NCBI GenBank assembly: GCA_022773585.1
Contig: JALEZZ010000038.1
Coordinates: 1 to 41,546 of the forward strand
Length of the DNA stretch: 41,546 bases
Reading direction: 5' to 3'
Source: Selenomonas sp.
GTDB taxonomy: Bacteria > Bacillota > Negativicutes > Selenomonadales > Selenomonadaceae
Numbering within the stretch: the stretch's first letter is position 1; each line of letters opens with the position of its first letter. Shown here piece by piece: positions 16,716-24,341 of the stretch. The notes beneath the pieces were generated by a model. That model had not been told where the DNA came from. It did not search any database and saw only the letters and a list, made by a program, of their open reading frames with translations. The translations under genes were made by a program, and so were the position numbers.

Positions 16716-18158
16716 ATGAAACGGTTCATGGATGAAGATTTTCTGCTGGAGAACGAGACGGCGCAGCGGCTCTTTCACGAACATGCGGAGAAGATGCCGA
16801 TTCTCGATTTCCATTCGCACATCCATCCGCGCGAGATCGCGGAGAACCGGAGCTATCGCAACCTCGCGGAGGCGTGGCTCGCGGACGACCACTACAAGTG
16901 GCGTCTGATGCGCGCGGACGGCGTCGAGGAACGCTTCATCACGGGCGGGCGGACGCCGGGGCGTGACCGCTTCCAGAAGTTCGCCGAGATGATGCCGAAA
17001 GCCATCGGCAACCCGATGTACGACTGGGTGCATCTCGAGCTCGCGCGCTATTTCCACAGCCATGTGCCTCTCTCGGGCAAGACGGCGGATGAGGTCTGGG
17101 ACCTCGCGGGCATCGCGCTGACGCAGCCCGAGATGCGCGCGCAGGCCATCCTCGAGCGGTCGAATGTCAAGGTGCTCTGCACGGTCGATGACCCGACGGA
17201 CGACCTCAAATGGCACAAGGCCATCAAGACGAGCGGCTGCAAGACGCAGGTGCTGCCGACGTTCCGCGCGGACGGGGTGCTGACCATCGAAGACCCCGAT
17301 TGGGAGAACTACATGAAGTACGACCTCGGGCAGGCGGCGGACGTCGACATCACGACGATGGCTGATGTGCGCGAGGCGCTGCACCGTCGTCTCGACTATT
17401 TTGCTGCGCAGGGCTGCCGCATCGTCGATTGCGGCGTCGAGTGCGTGCGCTACCACGAGGTCGAGGAGTTCGAGCTCGACGATATCGTCGGCAAGTACAT
17501 CAATGGCAAGGGCACGCCGACGAAGATGGATCAGGAGCGCTATCGCGGCGCGCTGATGCTGTTCCTCGGCAAAGAGTGCAGCGAGCGCGGCTGGATTCTC
17601 ACGATTCACTACGGGGCGCTCAGGAACGTCAACACGAAACGCCGCACGCAACTCGGCACGGCCGCGGGCTTTGACAGCATTTCGGCGCGCGATTCGGCAA
17701 AGGGCATCACGCTGCTCCTCGACGCGCTCGACCGCCTCGAGAGCCTGCCGAAAGTCATCCTCTATCCGGCGAACCCGGCCGACAATGCGGTCATCGCGTC
17801 GATTGTCGGCGCGTTCCCAGGCGATGGCACGCGCGGGCGCGTCCAGCAGGGCGCGGCCTGGTGGTTCAACAATACGCGCAAGGGCATCGAGGAGCAGATT
17901 GCGACGCTCGCAAGCCTCGGCCTGCTCGGCAATACAATCGGCACGGTCACGGATTCGCGCTCGCCGTTCTCGTTCCCGCGTCACGAGTATTACCGTCGCA
18001 TCCTCTGCAACTACATCGGCCGCCTCGTTGAAAACGGGGCGTATCCGGACGACGACGAGATGCTCGCGCAGATCGTCGATGACATCAGCTACAACAATGC
18101 CGCCAGGTTCCTCGGCTTTGAGGACCTCGTGGTCGAGGAAGGAAAGAAGAATTCATGA
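16716..18158 (+). CDS. uxaC: Glucuronate (uronate) isomerase
   Basis: UxaC isomerises glucuronate to fructuronate and galacturonate to tagaturonate, the entry step of hexuronate breakdown. The 480-aa protein starts as the family does (FMDEDFLLENETAQRLF) and has the amidohydrolase-type metal motif H33-x-H35 in LDFHSHIHPREI. Later family blocks include LHRRLDYFAAQGCRIVDCG, WILTIHYGALRNVN and VTDSRSPFSFPRHEYYRR. AGGAGG precedes the ATG; the open frame upstream is leader. No uxuA, uxuB or uronate transporter lies nearby. The stop overlaps the following YbjN gene as ATGA. Confidence 0.95.
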   Translation: MKRFMDEDFLLENETAQRLFHEHAEKMPILDFHSHIHPREIAENRSYRNLAEAWLADDHYKWRLMRADGVEERFITGGRTPGRDRFQKFAEMMPKAIGNPMYDWVHLELARYFHSHVPLSGKTADEVWDLAGIALTQPEMRAQAILERSNVKVLCTVDDPTDDLKWHKAIKTSGCKTQVLPTFRADGVLTIEDPDWENYMKYDLGQAADVDITTMADVREALHRRLDYFAAQGCRIVDCGVECVRYHEVEEFELDDIVGKYINGKGTPTKMDQERYRGALMLFLGKECSERGWILTIHYGALRNVNTKRRTQLGTAAGFDSISARDSAKGITLLLDALDRLESLPKVILYPANPADNAVIASIVGAFPGDGTRGRVQQGAAWWFNNTRKGIEEQIATLASLGLLGNTIGTVTDSRSPFSFPRHEYYRRILCNYIGRLVENGAYPDDDEMLAQIVDDISYNNAARFLGFEDLVVEEGKKNS

Positions 18159-18727
18159 CGACAAAGAAAGAAGACACGCAGGCAGAAGAGAAGAAGGAGA
18201 CGGCAGCGAAGCCGAAGGCGGAGAAGGAGACGAAGGAACCGGCCGAAAAGGCTGAAAAGAAGCCGGCGCGCGGCCGCAAGGCCTCGGGCGTCGAGAGCAA
18301 CACGAAGGCGCTCGACTTCCAGGAATTCCTCGTCGACAACAACATCAACGTCTTCTCGACGGAGTCGCTCGAGGATGATTACCAGACCGTCATCTTCCGC
18401 TCGCGTATCGAGACGAAGGGGCAGATCCTGCCGACGGCCATCCTCATCGACACGAGCATCTTCACGATCATCCGCACGCAGATCGTGACGGGCGTTGCGG
18501 AGGAAAAGCGCCCGCGCCTTACGGCGTACCTCAACACGCTCAATGCGCAGTTCAAGATCTTCAAATACTACCTGCGCGAGGACGGCACGATCTATCTCGA
18601 CATCTGCCTGCCGTTCGTCGAAGAGACATTCGACTCGAAGATGATCCAGCTCATGCTCAGCGTGCTCGTCCAGCATCTCGAGGCGACGTACGACGACCTC
18701 ATGGCCGAGGTCTGGAAGAAAGACTGA
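18155..18727 (+). CDS. YbjN-domain protein with charged N-terminal tail
   Basis: The first 45 residues are almost all Lys, Glu, Ala and Thr, low-complexity and probably disordered. The remaining 145 form a YbjN-like (type III secretion chaperone-fold) domain, recognisable by LDFQEFLVDNNINVFS, the alternating strands around VIFRSRIETKGQILPT, and RPRLTAYLNTLNAQFKIFKY. Such proteins are thought to be small-molecule or protein-binding regulators; no specific role is known. It is translationally coupled to uxaC through ATGA. Its 3' end overlaps the convergent PucR gene by 29 nt, with no terminator in between. Confidence 0.8.
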   Translation: MTTKKEDTQAEEKKETAAKPKAEKETKEPAEKAEKKPARGRKASGVESNTKALDFQEFLVDNNINVFSTESLEDDYQTVIFRSRIETKGQILPTAILIDTSIFTIIRTQIVTGVAEEKRPRLTAYLNTLNAQFKIFKYYLREDGTIYLDICLPFVEETFDSKMIQLMLSVLVQHLEATYDDLMAEVWKKD

Positions 18728-20027
18728 GCCACGACGCAATTTCATAGGCAAACAGGAGCGCGAAGCGTTCCCCGGCATCCTGGAGTTCACATCCCGTGAG
18801 CTCCTTTATTTTATGGATGCGGTAATTGACGGTGTTGCGATGCGTGAATGTCGCTTCGGCCGTCTGCTGGAGGCTGCCGCCGGTCTGGAGATAGGTGCGC
18901 AGCGTCTCCGTGAGCTGCGCATGGTGACGCAGGTCATAGCGGCGCAGCACGCCGAGCTGCTCGTTGGCGAGTTCCGAGAGCAGGGCGCGGTCGGGATGTG
19001 TCGCGAGCAGGCGCATGGGTCCCAGGTCGTCAAAGGCGCGGAACGGCGTGGCGGCCGCCTGCGCGGCGAGGCAGGCGGCCGCCGCCTCGCGGTGCGCGGC
19101 GGGCAGCATCGAAAGCGCCGTGTGCGGGCGGCTCGCACCGCCGTGGATGGCGCTGGAAGAAATGCCAGCGGGCGTCGCGGCGAGGAGCTGCGGCAGCAGG
19201 GCGGCGGGGGTGACAGCTCTCGCGGTGGAAATGGACGGTGCGTTTGTCGTTGTGCTGTTTTTCTCGCGCGGTGCAAGCTCCAGCAGGAGCAGCAGGCCGC
19301 TCGGCTCGAAGAAGAGCCAGTAGCGCAGGCCGAGGCGGTTCAGCAGCCGCCGCCATTTCAGGCGCAGCGGTGCCTGTTCCGTTTCGGCGAGACCTTTGCC
19401 ACCAAATGAGAAGCGGGCGAGCACGAAGCGGCCGAGGGAAAAGCCGCGGTCCGAGAGTTCGTCGAGCGCATGCTTTTTGCGGGCGGAGAGCACGACGGTA
19501 GATGCAGTGTCCGAATCGAGCGTCATCATCGGCGCAGCATCTTCGCCACGCACGACGACGGCGGACTCGCCCGGACGCAGCGGCGCGGGGGACGCGAGCA
19601 GCGCGAGCAGGCGCTCTTCCTCTTTTTCGGCCTGTGCCTGCTCGAGCAGCTGGGCGCAGGCGTCCTGCATGACGTCGGAGATGTGCGTCGACCACGGCAT
19701 CAGGAAGAGCGGGAAATGCGCGGCGGCCGCGCGCTCAACGAGTTCCTTCGGGATGTCGCTTTCGCGCAGGTACTTGCCGATGTTGAGAATCAGCGCGGCG
19801 GCGCGTCGGCGCAAGAGGGCCGAGAGAAAGTCCTCGAGCCAGTGCTCGCGCAACGCCGAGAGCCCTGTCGTGATGACGAGCTCACCGCCGCGCAAAAATG
19901 ACACGTTCCCGATGTCCTCGCAGAGATGCACCCAGGTGAACTCGTGCGTGAGCCCCGCCGTGCCCGTCAGCAGGCGCAGGCCGTAGCGGCCTTTCGCCTC
20001 GCGGTAGAAGTCCTGCAGCTGGATCAT
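18699..20027 (-). CDS. PucR-family transcriptional regulator
   Basis: The 442-aa protein has the N-terminal PucR ligand domain (EFTWVHLCEDIGNVSFLRGG, ELVITTGLS, about 1-125), a variable middle GGDEF-like region and a C-terminal helix-turn-helix of the PucR type (LQQTAEATFTHRNTVNYRIH, about 385-425). Relatives sense purine, amino-acid or GABA-type metabolites. It is transcribed away from gabT across a 238-bp intergenic region, so control of the gabT/4-hydroxybutyrate dehydrogenase genes is the simplest inference. GGAGGCGGC lies before the ATG. The middle region is unusually Ala/Arg rich. Confidence 0.87.
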   Translation of the reverse strand: MIQLQDFYREAKGRYGLRLLTGTAGLTHEFTWVHLCEDIGNVSFLRGGELVITTGLSALREHWLEDFLSALLRRRAAALILNIGKYLRESDIPKELVERAAAAHFPLFLMPWSTHISDVMQDACAQLLEQAQAEKEEERLLALLASPAPLRPGESAVVVRGEDAAPMMTLDSDTASTVVLSARKKHALDELSDRGFSLGRFVLARFSFGGKGLAETEQAPLRLKWRRLLNRLGLRYWLFFEPSGLLLLLELAPREKNSTTTNAPSISTARAVTPAALLPQLLAATPAGISSSAIHGGASRPHTALSMLPAAHREAAAACLAAQAAATPFRAFDDLGPMRLLATHPDRALLSELANEQLGVLRRYDLRHHAQLTETLRTYLQTGGSLQQTAEATFTHRNTVNYRIHKIKELTGCELQDAGERFALLFAYEIASWLSLSSRPRP

Positions 20028-20071
20028 ACAGCCGCCTCCTTTGAAAGACTGAGTGGACAGATGTTTTCCTC

Positions 20072-20100
20072 ATTTTAACGCTTTTGTGCCACGAGTACAA
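20072..20100 (-). promoter_or_regulatory. Promoter of the PucR-family regulator
   Basis: On the minus strand, TTGTAC, 17 nt, TAAAAT, about 45 nt before the start codon. Confidence 0.65.
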
Positions 20101-20132
20101 CTGGATACAGAAAAATCGGGCAGGGAGCCCGT

Positions 20133-20160
20133 AGGACATGGACATTTTTCGTGCTAAGAT
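20133..20160 (+). promoter_or_regulatory. Candidate promoter of gabT
   Basis: AGGACA, 16 nt, TAAGAT. It is weak, but it would place the transcript start just before the leader hairpin at 20185. A weak box would suit an activator-dependent promoter. Confidence 0.4.
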
Positions 20161-20184
20161 AAAGCCATCAAAAGGAAAGCAACC

Positions 20185-20250
20185 GCGATACGGCAACGGC
20201 GCCGTCCGCCAAGGAAACATTTGGCAGGACGCTTTGCGTATCGCATTTTT
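20185..20250 (+). promoter_or_regulatory. Long leader hairpin with T-tract before gabT (possible attenuator)
   Basis: GCGATACG (20185) pairs with CGTATCGC (20237-20244), inner CAA with TTG, GTCC with GGAC and GCCAA with TTGGC. ATTTTT follows at once, and the gabT ribosome site GGAGG starts only three bases later. The shape is that of an intrinsic terminator placed in a leader. Confidence 0.65.
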
Positions 20251-20265
20251 ATGGAGGTATGAATC

Positions 20266-21624
20266 ATGCTCAGAGACGCACTGCCAGAAATCATCACGTC
20301 CGCTCTGCCGGGCCCGAAATCTGCCGAAGTCATCAAGCGCCGCGAGGCCGTCATCCCGAGCGCCATTCACTGCGGCTATCCGGTCGTCATGAAGCGCGCC
20401 GAGGGTGCCATCATCGAAGACCTTGACGGCAACCATTTCCTCGACTGGATCGGCGGCGTCGGCGTGCTGAACATCGGCCACTGCCATCCCGAGGTCGTTG
20501 CGGCCGTCAAGGAGCAGGCCGACAAGTATTTCCACGGCATGTTCAACGTCGTGACGCATGAGGGCTATGTCGCGCTCGCCGAAAAGCTCACGCAGATCGC
20601 ACCGGTGCGCGGCGACAAGAAGCGCGCCTACTTCACGAACAGCGGCGCCGAGGCCGACGAGAACGCCGTCAAGATTGCCAAGGCCTTCACAAAGCGCCCG
20701 AACATCATCGTGTTCTCCGGTGCCTTCCACGGCCGCACGCTGATGACGATGGCGATGACGGCGAAGAAAGCTTACGCGGTCGGCATGGGCCCGTTCCCCG
20801 ATGGCGTCTATCGCGCCGAGTTCCCGTACCTCTACCGCAAGCCTGAGGGCATGCCGGATGACAAAGCCATCGACTACTACGTTGAGAAATTCAATGAAGT
20901 TTTCGAGAACTGCAGCCCGGCGGAGTACGTCGCCGCTGTCGTCGTCGAGCCGCTGCAGGGCGAAGGCGGCTTCATCCCCGCGCCGATCGAGTGGGTCAAG
21001 GCCATCCGCAAAATCTGCGACGAGAAGGGCATCATGCTCGTGGCCGATGAAGTCCAGTCCGGCTTCTGCCGCACGGGCCGCATGTTTGCCTCCGAATATT
21101 GGAAGGAAGCGGGCGTCGAGCCGGACATCATCGCAACGGCGAAATCCATCGCAGCCGGCGTGCCGCTCTCGGCCATTGTCGCGCGTGACGAAATCATGGA
21201 AGCTGCGCCTGCCGGCACGATCGGCGGCACGTTCGGCGGCAACGCGCTCGCCTGCGCCGCTTCGCTCAAGACCATCGAAATCATGGAGCGCGACCACCTC
21301 GCTGACCGCTCGCTCGAAATCGGCAAGAAGGTCATGGCGCGTTACAACGAGTGGAAAGACAAGTACGAGTGCGTCGGCGACGTCCGCGGCCTCGGCGGCA
21401 TGGTTGGCATCGAATTCGTCGTGGACAAGGCTTCGAAGAAACCGGCAAAGGCTCTGACGGGCGCGATCATCAATGAGTGTGCCGCGAACGGCCTGCTCGT
21501 CGAAGGCGCCGGCATCTACGGCAACGTCATCCGCTTCCTCGCTCCGCTCGTCATGACGGACGACCAGCTCGAAGCCGGCCTCAACATCTTCGAGCGCGCC
21601 ATCAAGAAATGCGCGAACTGCTAA
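20266..21624 (+). CDS. gabT: Class III aminotransferase, probable 4-aminobutyrate aminotransferase
   Basis: The PLP-dependent enzyme most likely moves the amino group of GABA to 2-oxoglutarate or pyruvate, giving succinate semialdehyde. The 452-aa protein shows the class III order: LDWIGGVGVLNIGHCHPEV, YFTNSGAEADENAVKIA, FHGRTLMTMAMT, the cofactor aspartate region LVADEVQSGFCRTG and the Schiff-base lysine K293 in ATAKSIAAGVPLS. The next gene encodes a 4-hydroxybutyrate dehydrogenase that would reduce the product, which supports GABA over acetylornithine or ornithine. GGAGG precedes the ATG. It is divergent from a PucR regulator and followed by a palindromic repeat. Confidence 0.88.
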   Translation: MLRDALPEIITSALPGPKSAEVIKRREAVIPSAIHCGYPVVMKRAEGAIIEDLDGNHFLDWIGGVGVLNIGHCHPEVVAAVKEQADKYFHGMFNVVTHEGYVALAEKLTQIAPVRGDKKRAYFTNSGAEADENAVKIAKAFTKRPNIIVFSGAFHGRTLMTMAMTAKKAYAVGMGPFPDGVYRAEFPYLYRKPEGMPDDKAIDYYVEKFNEVFENCSPAEYVAAVVVEPLQGEGGFIPAPIEWVKAIRKICDEKGIMLVADEVQSGFCRTGRMFASEYWKEAGVEPDIIATAKSIAAGVPLSAIVARDEIMEAAPAGTIGGTFGGNALACAASLKTIEIMERDHLADRSLEIGKKVMARYNEWKDKYECVGDVRGLGGMVGIEFVVDKASKKPAKALTGAIINECAANGLLVEGAGIYGNVIRFLAPLVMTDDQLEAGLNIFERAIKKCANC

Positions 21625-21642
21625 AAGTATAGGATAAAGCAA

Positions 21643-21731
21643 GAACACTCCTTCTGTTGCTGAAAGTTTCTCGTTCGGCAGCCCCCCTCACAGAGGGGGG
21701 AGGGCCGCGTGAGCGGCAGGGGGGAGTGTTC
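21643..21731. repeat. Palindromic intergenic repeat, short form
   Basis: GAACACTCC (21643-21651) is the exact inverted match of GGAGTGTTC (21723-21731). Inside, CCCCCCTCACAGAGGGGGG and GGCCGCGTGAGCGGC form hairpins shared with the 8588-8767 element. It starts 19 nt after the gabT stop. Confidence 0.85.
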
Positions 21732-21787
21732 CCTTTAGGATCGTATCAATTTTATCGAAAAAATCGAATTAGGAAAGTAGTGATTCC

Positions 21788-22912
21788 ATGCAAACCTTTC
21801 AAATTGTTCCAGAGATTTGTATGCTCCCCACAGTCGATGATTTTTTGAAAGAATTCGCCCCGACATCCAGTGACCTCGTCTTCGCGAGCAGTGGCACGCA
21901 GAAGCGCCATCTCGCAGGCAAGCTCTCGGGCGCGACGGTCATCGACTACCGCGCCTATGGCCAGGGCGAGCCGACCGACCTCATGGTCGAGGGCATCGTA
22001 AAGGCGCTCGGCGGCAAAACGTATGACCGCGTCTTCGCCATCGGCGGCGGCACAATCCTCGATGTCGCGAAGCTCTTCGCGCTTGAAAAGCTTTCGCCCG
22101 TCACCGACCTCTACCAGAAAAAATTCCCCGCGGAAAAAGCGCATCCGCTGATCCTCGTGCCGACGACGTGCGGCACGGGCAGCGAGGTCACGAACATTTC
22201 CATTCTCGAGCTCACGAAGCTCGGCACGAAGATGGGCCTTGCTGATGCTGCTCTCTACGCTGACCAGGCCGTGCTCGTCCCCGAGTTCCTCAAGGGCCTG
22301 CCCGACCGCGTGTTCGGCGCGAGCGCCATCGACGCGCTGATTCATTCCGTCGAGAGCTACACGTCGCCGAAATCGACGCCATTCTCGCGCACGTTTTCGC
22401 GCAGGGCTATGGATTCCATCATCGAAGGTTTCCTCGCCATCCAGAAGGACGGTCTGCCCGCGCGCGAAGCGCACCTCGAAAAGTTCCTGATTGCGAGCAC
22501 GTATGCCGGCGTCGCATTCGGCAACGCGGGCTGCGCGGCCGTCCACGCTCTGAGCTATCCGCTCGGCGCCGCACAGCACGTCCCGCACGGTGAAGCGAAC
22601 GCCGTCATGTTCGCTGCCGTCTATGAAGCGTACAAAAACAAGCGCTACGACGGCTACCTCGAAAAACTCACGCTTCACATCGCCAATCTCCTGCGCACGA
22701 CGGAAGACGAAGCCTTCCCGAAACTCATGGCGCTCCTCGACGAAATCCTGCCAAAGAAGCCGCTCAAAGGCTACGGCGTCAAGGAAGCCGACCTCAAGGA
22801 CTACACCGACATCGTCATGACAAAGCAAGGCCGCCTCATGGCCAACAACTATGTAGAGTTGACGGAAAGCGATGTCCTCGGCATCTATCAGAAGCTTTAC
22901 GCACAAGGATAA
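21788..22912 (+). CDS. 4-hydroxybutyrate dehydrogenase (iron-containing alcohol dehydrogenase)
   Basis: The 374-aa enzyme most resembles the NAD-dependent 4-hydroxybutyrate dehydrogenase of Clostridium kluyveri/aminobutyricum, which reduces succinate semialdehyde. Recognisable shared blocks are YGQGEPTDLM, IGGGTILDVAK (NAD site, 85-95), LILVPTTCGTGSEVTN, AVLVPEFLKGLP, FGNAGCAAVHALSYPLG and HVPHGEAN. The metal ligands D182, H186, H253 and H267 are all present. AGGAAAG lies upstream of the ATG. A 163-bp gap holding a repeat separates it from gabT, so co-transcription is possible but not certain. Confidence 0.88.
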   Translation: MQTFQIVPEICMLPTVDDFLKEFAPTSSDLVFASSGTQKRHLAGKLSGATVIDYRAYGQGEPTDLMVEGIVKALGGKTYDRVFAIGGGTILDVAKLFALEKLSPVTDLYQKKFPAEKAHPLILVPTTCGTGSEVTNISILELTKLGTKMGLADAALYADQAVLVPEFLKGLPDRVFGASAIDALIHSVESYTSPKSTPFSRTFSRRAMDSIIEGFLAIQKDGLPAREAHLEKFLIASTYAGVAFGNAGCAAVHALSYPLGAAQHVPHGEANAVMFAAVYEAYKNKRYDGYLEKLTLHIANLLRTTEDEAFPKLMALLDEILPKKPLKGYGVKEADLKDYTDIVMTKQGRLMANNYVELTESDVLGIYQKLYAQG

Positions 22913-22953
22913 AGTAGAACGTTGCGTTCTGTTGCAGAGCGTTGCTCGCTGAG

Positions 22954-23010
22954 CAGCCTCTCCCTCAGGGAGAGGTGGCGCGCGAAGCGCGACGGAGCGG
23001 GTGTCGAAGG
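22954..23010. repeat. Single-unit palindromic repeat (degenerate)
   Basis: CCTCTCCCTCAGGGAGAGG followed by CGCGCGAAGCGCG and GGGTGTCGAAGG is one unit of the family. It lies 42 nt after the 4-hydroxybutyrate dehydrogenase stop. Confidence 0.7.
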
Positions 23011-23058
23011 CAGTTTCTGACAATCCGCACGTTTTCCCATCGAAGGACACGATTTCCC

Positions 23059-23087
23059 TTTTACCGCAAAAAAGTTCCTGCTATAAT
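23059..23087 (+). promoter_or_regulatory. Promoter of alr
   Basis: TTTTAC, 17 nt, and a consensus TATAAT. The -10 box sits within the inverted repeat described in the next entry. Confidence 0.7.
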
Positions 23088-23122
23088 GGAAACAACCATT
23101 GAAGCAGGAACTTTTCTTTTTT
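23072..23122 (+). terminator. Inverted repeat with T-tract overlapping the alr promoter
   Basis: AAGTTCCTGC and GCAGGAACTT are exact inverted repeats flanking TATAAT, with an inner AATGG/CCATT pair; TTTTCTTTTTT follows. It can end read-through from the upstream gene, and as DNA it could be an operator for alr. Confidence 0.65.
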
Positions 23123-23147
23123 ATAGATCCGAAAGGGGAAACCAATC

Positions 23148-24254
23148 ATGCCAACCCGCGCCACCTGGGCCGAAATCGACCTCGCCGCTTATGCCGAAAA
23201 CCTCGAACACATCAAGACCTGCGTCCGCCCAGGCGCGAAACTCTGCGTCGTCGTCAAGGCCGACGCCTATGGCCATGGCGCGATTCCGTGTGCGCGCGTC
23301 GCCGTCGAGCATGGCGCGGATTATCTCGCTGTTGCAACCATCGGCGAGGGCGTCGAGCTCCGGGAGGCCGGTTTCACGCAGCCCATCCTGCTCCTCGGCA
23401 TGATTCTTCCCGAGGAAGCGCAGACCGTCGTCGATTTCGGCATCACGCAAACCGTCTGCACGCAGGAGCTCGCAAAGGCGCTCTCGGACGCCGCCGTGCG
23501 CCTCGGCAAGACGGCGAAAGTCCATCTCAAAATCGAGACGGGCATGGGCCGCATCGGCATCCGTCCCGAAGAAGCCGCCGACCTCGCTTCCTATATCAAA
23601 GGCCTGCCGGGCCTCGAGCTCGAGGGCGCGTTCTCCCATTTCGCCGCTGCTGACAGCAAGGACAAGACGTACACGAAGCAGCAGCTCACCGCTTTCCAAA
23701 AGGCGCTCGACGCCATCAAGGCACGCGGCATTGACATCCCCATCCGCCATATTGCCGAAAGCGCGGCCATCCTCGAAATCCCCGAGGCTCATTACGACAT
23801 GGTGCGCGTCGGCATCATCCAGCACGGCCTCTGGCCTTCGGATGAAGTCACGCATCCCATCACGCTCAAAGAGACGATGAAGCTCTATGCGAAAGTCGTC
23901 TTCCTCAAACATCTCCATCCCGGCGAATCCATCGGCTATGGCCGCCAGTTCGTCGCCAAGCGCGAAAGCATCATCGCCACGCTCCCCATCGGCTACGCCG
24001 ACGGTTACATCCGCGCCTACAGCCCCGAAGGCTACGTCATCCTCCACGGAAAAAAAGCTCCGGTTGCCGGCCGCGTCTGCATGGACCAGGTCATGGTCGA
24101 TGTCACGGACATCGAAAGCGTGGAGGTTGGCGACATAGCCCTCCTCTTCGGCGGCGAAGCCCTCCCGACTGACACAGCGGCAGGATGGCTCCATACGATC
24201 AATTATGAAGTCACCTGCCTCATCACACCGCGCGTGCCACGCGTGTATCATTGA
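23148..24254 (+). CDS. alr: Alanine racemase
   Basis: Alr interconverts L- and D-alanine for peptidoglycan synthesis. The 368-aa protein has the PLP-binding lysine K37 in VVVKADAYGHG, the second catalytic residue Y264 in IGYGRQF, the LPIGYADGY segment and the C-terminal VAGRVCMDQVMVDVT. Length and order are normal. The ATG is preceded by GAAAGGGGAA. It has its own promoter and ends at a bidirectional terminator, so it is a single-gene unit. Confidence 0.96.
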   Translation: MPTRATWAEIDLAAYAENLEHIKTCVRPGAKLCVVVKADAYGHGAIPCARVAVEHGADYLAVATIGEGVELREAGFTQPILLLGMILPEEAQTVVDFGITQTVCTQELAKALSDAAVRLGKTAKVHLKIETGMGRIGIRPEEAADLASYIKGLPGLELEGAFSHFAAADSKDKTYTKQQLTAFQKALDAIKARGIDIPIRHIAESAAILEIPEAHYDMVRVGIIQHGLWPSDEVTHPITLKETMKLYAKVVFLKHLHPGESIGYGRQFVAKRESIIATLPIGYADGYIRAYSPEGYVILHGKKAPVAGRVCMDQVMVDVTDIESVEVGDIALLFGGEALPTDTAAGWLHTINYEVTCLITPRVPRVYH

Positions 24255-24279
24255 TATTTCGAAAATAAGGTATGAAAAT

Positions 24280-24315
24280 GCCCTTGCGCAGAAATTCTGA
24301 GCGCAAGGGCATTTT
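24280..24315. terminator. Bidirectional terminator between alr and the DASS carrier
   Basis: GCCCTTGCGC and GCGCAAGGGC form a perfect 10-bp stem with AAAAT on the left and ATTTTT on the right, so it works for both convergent genes. Confidence 0.9.
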
Positions 24316-24341
24316 TGTGCGGTCTGTACGAAATCAAGCAA

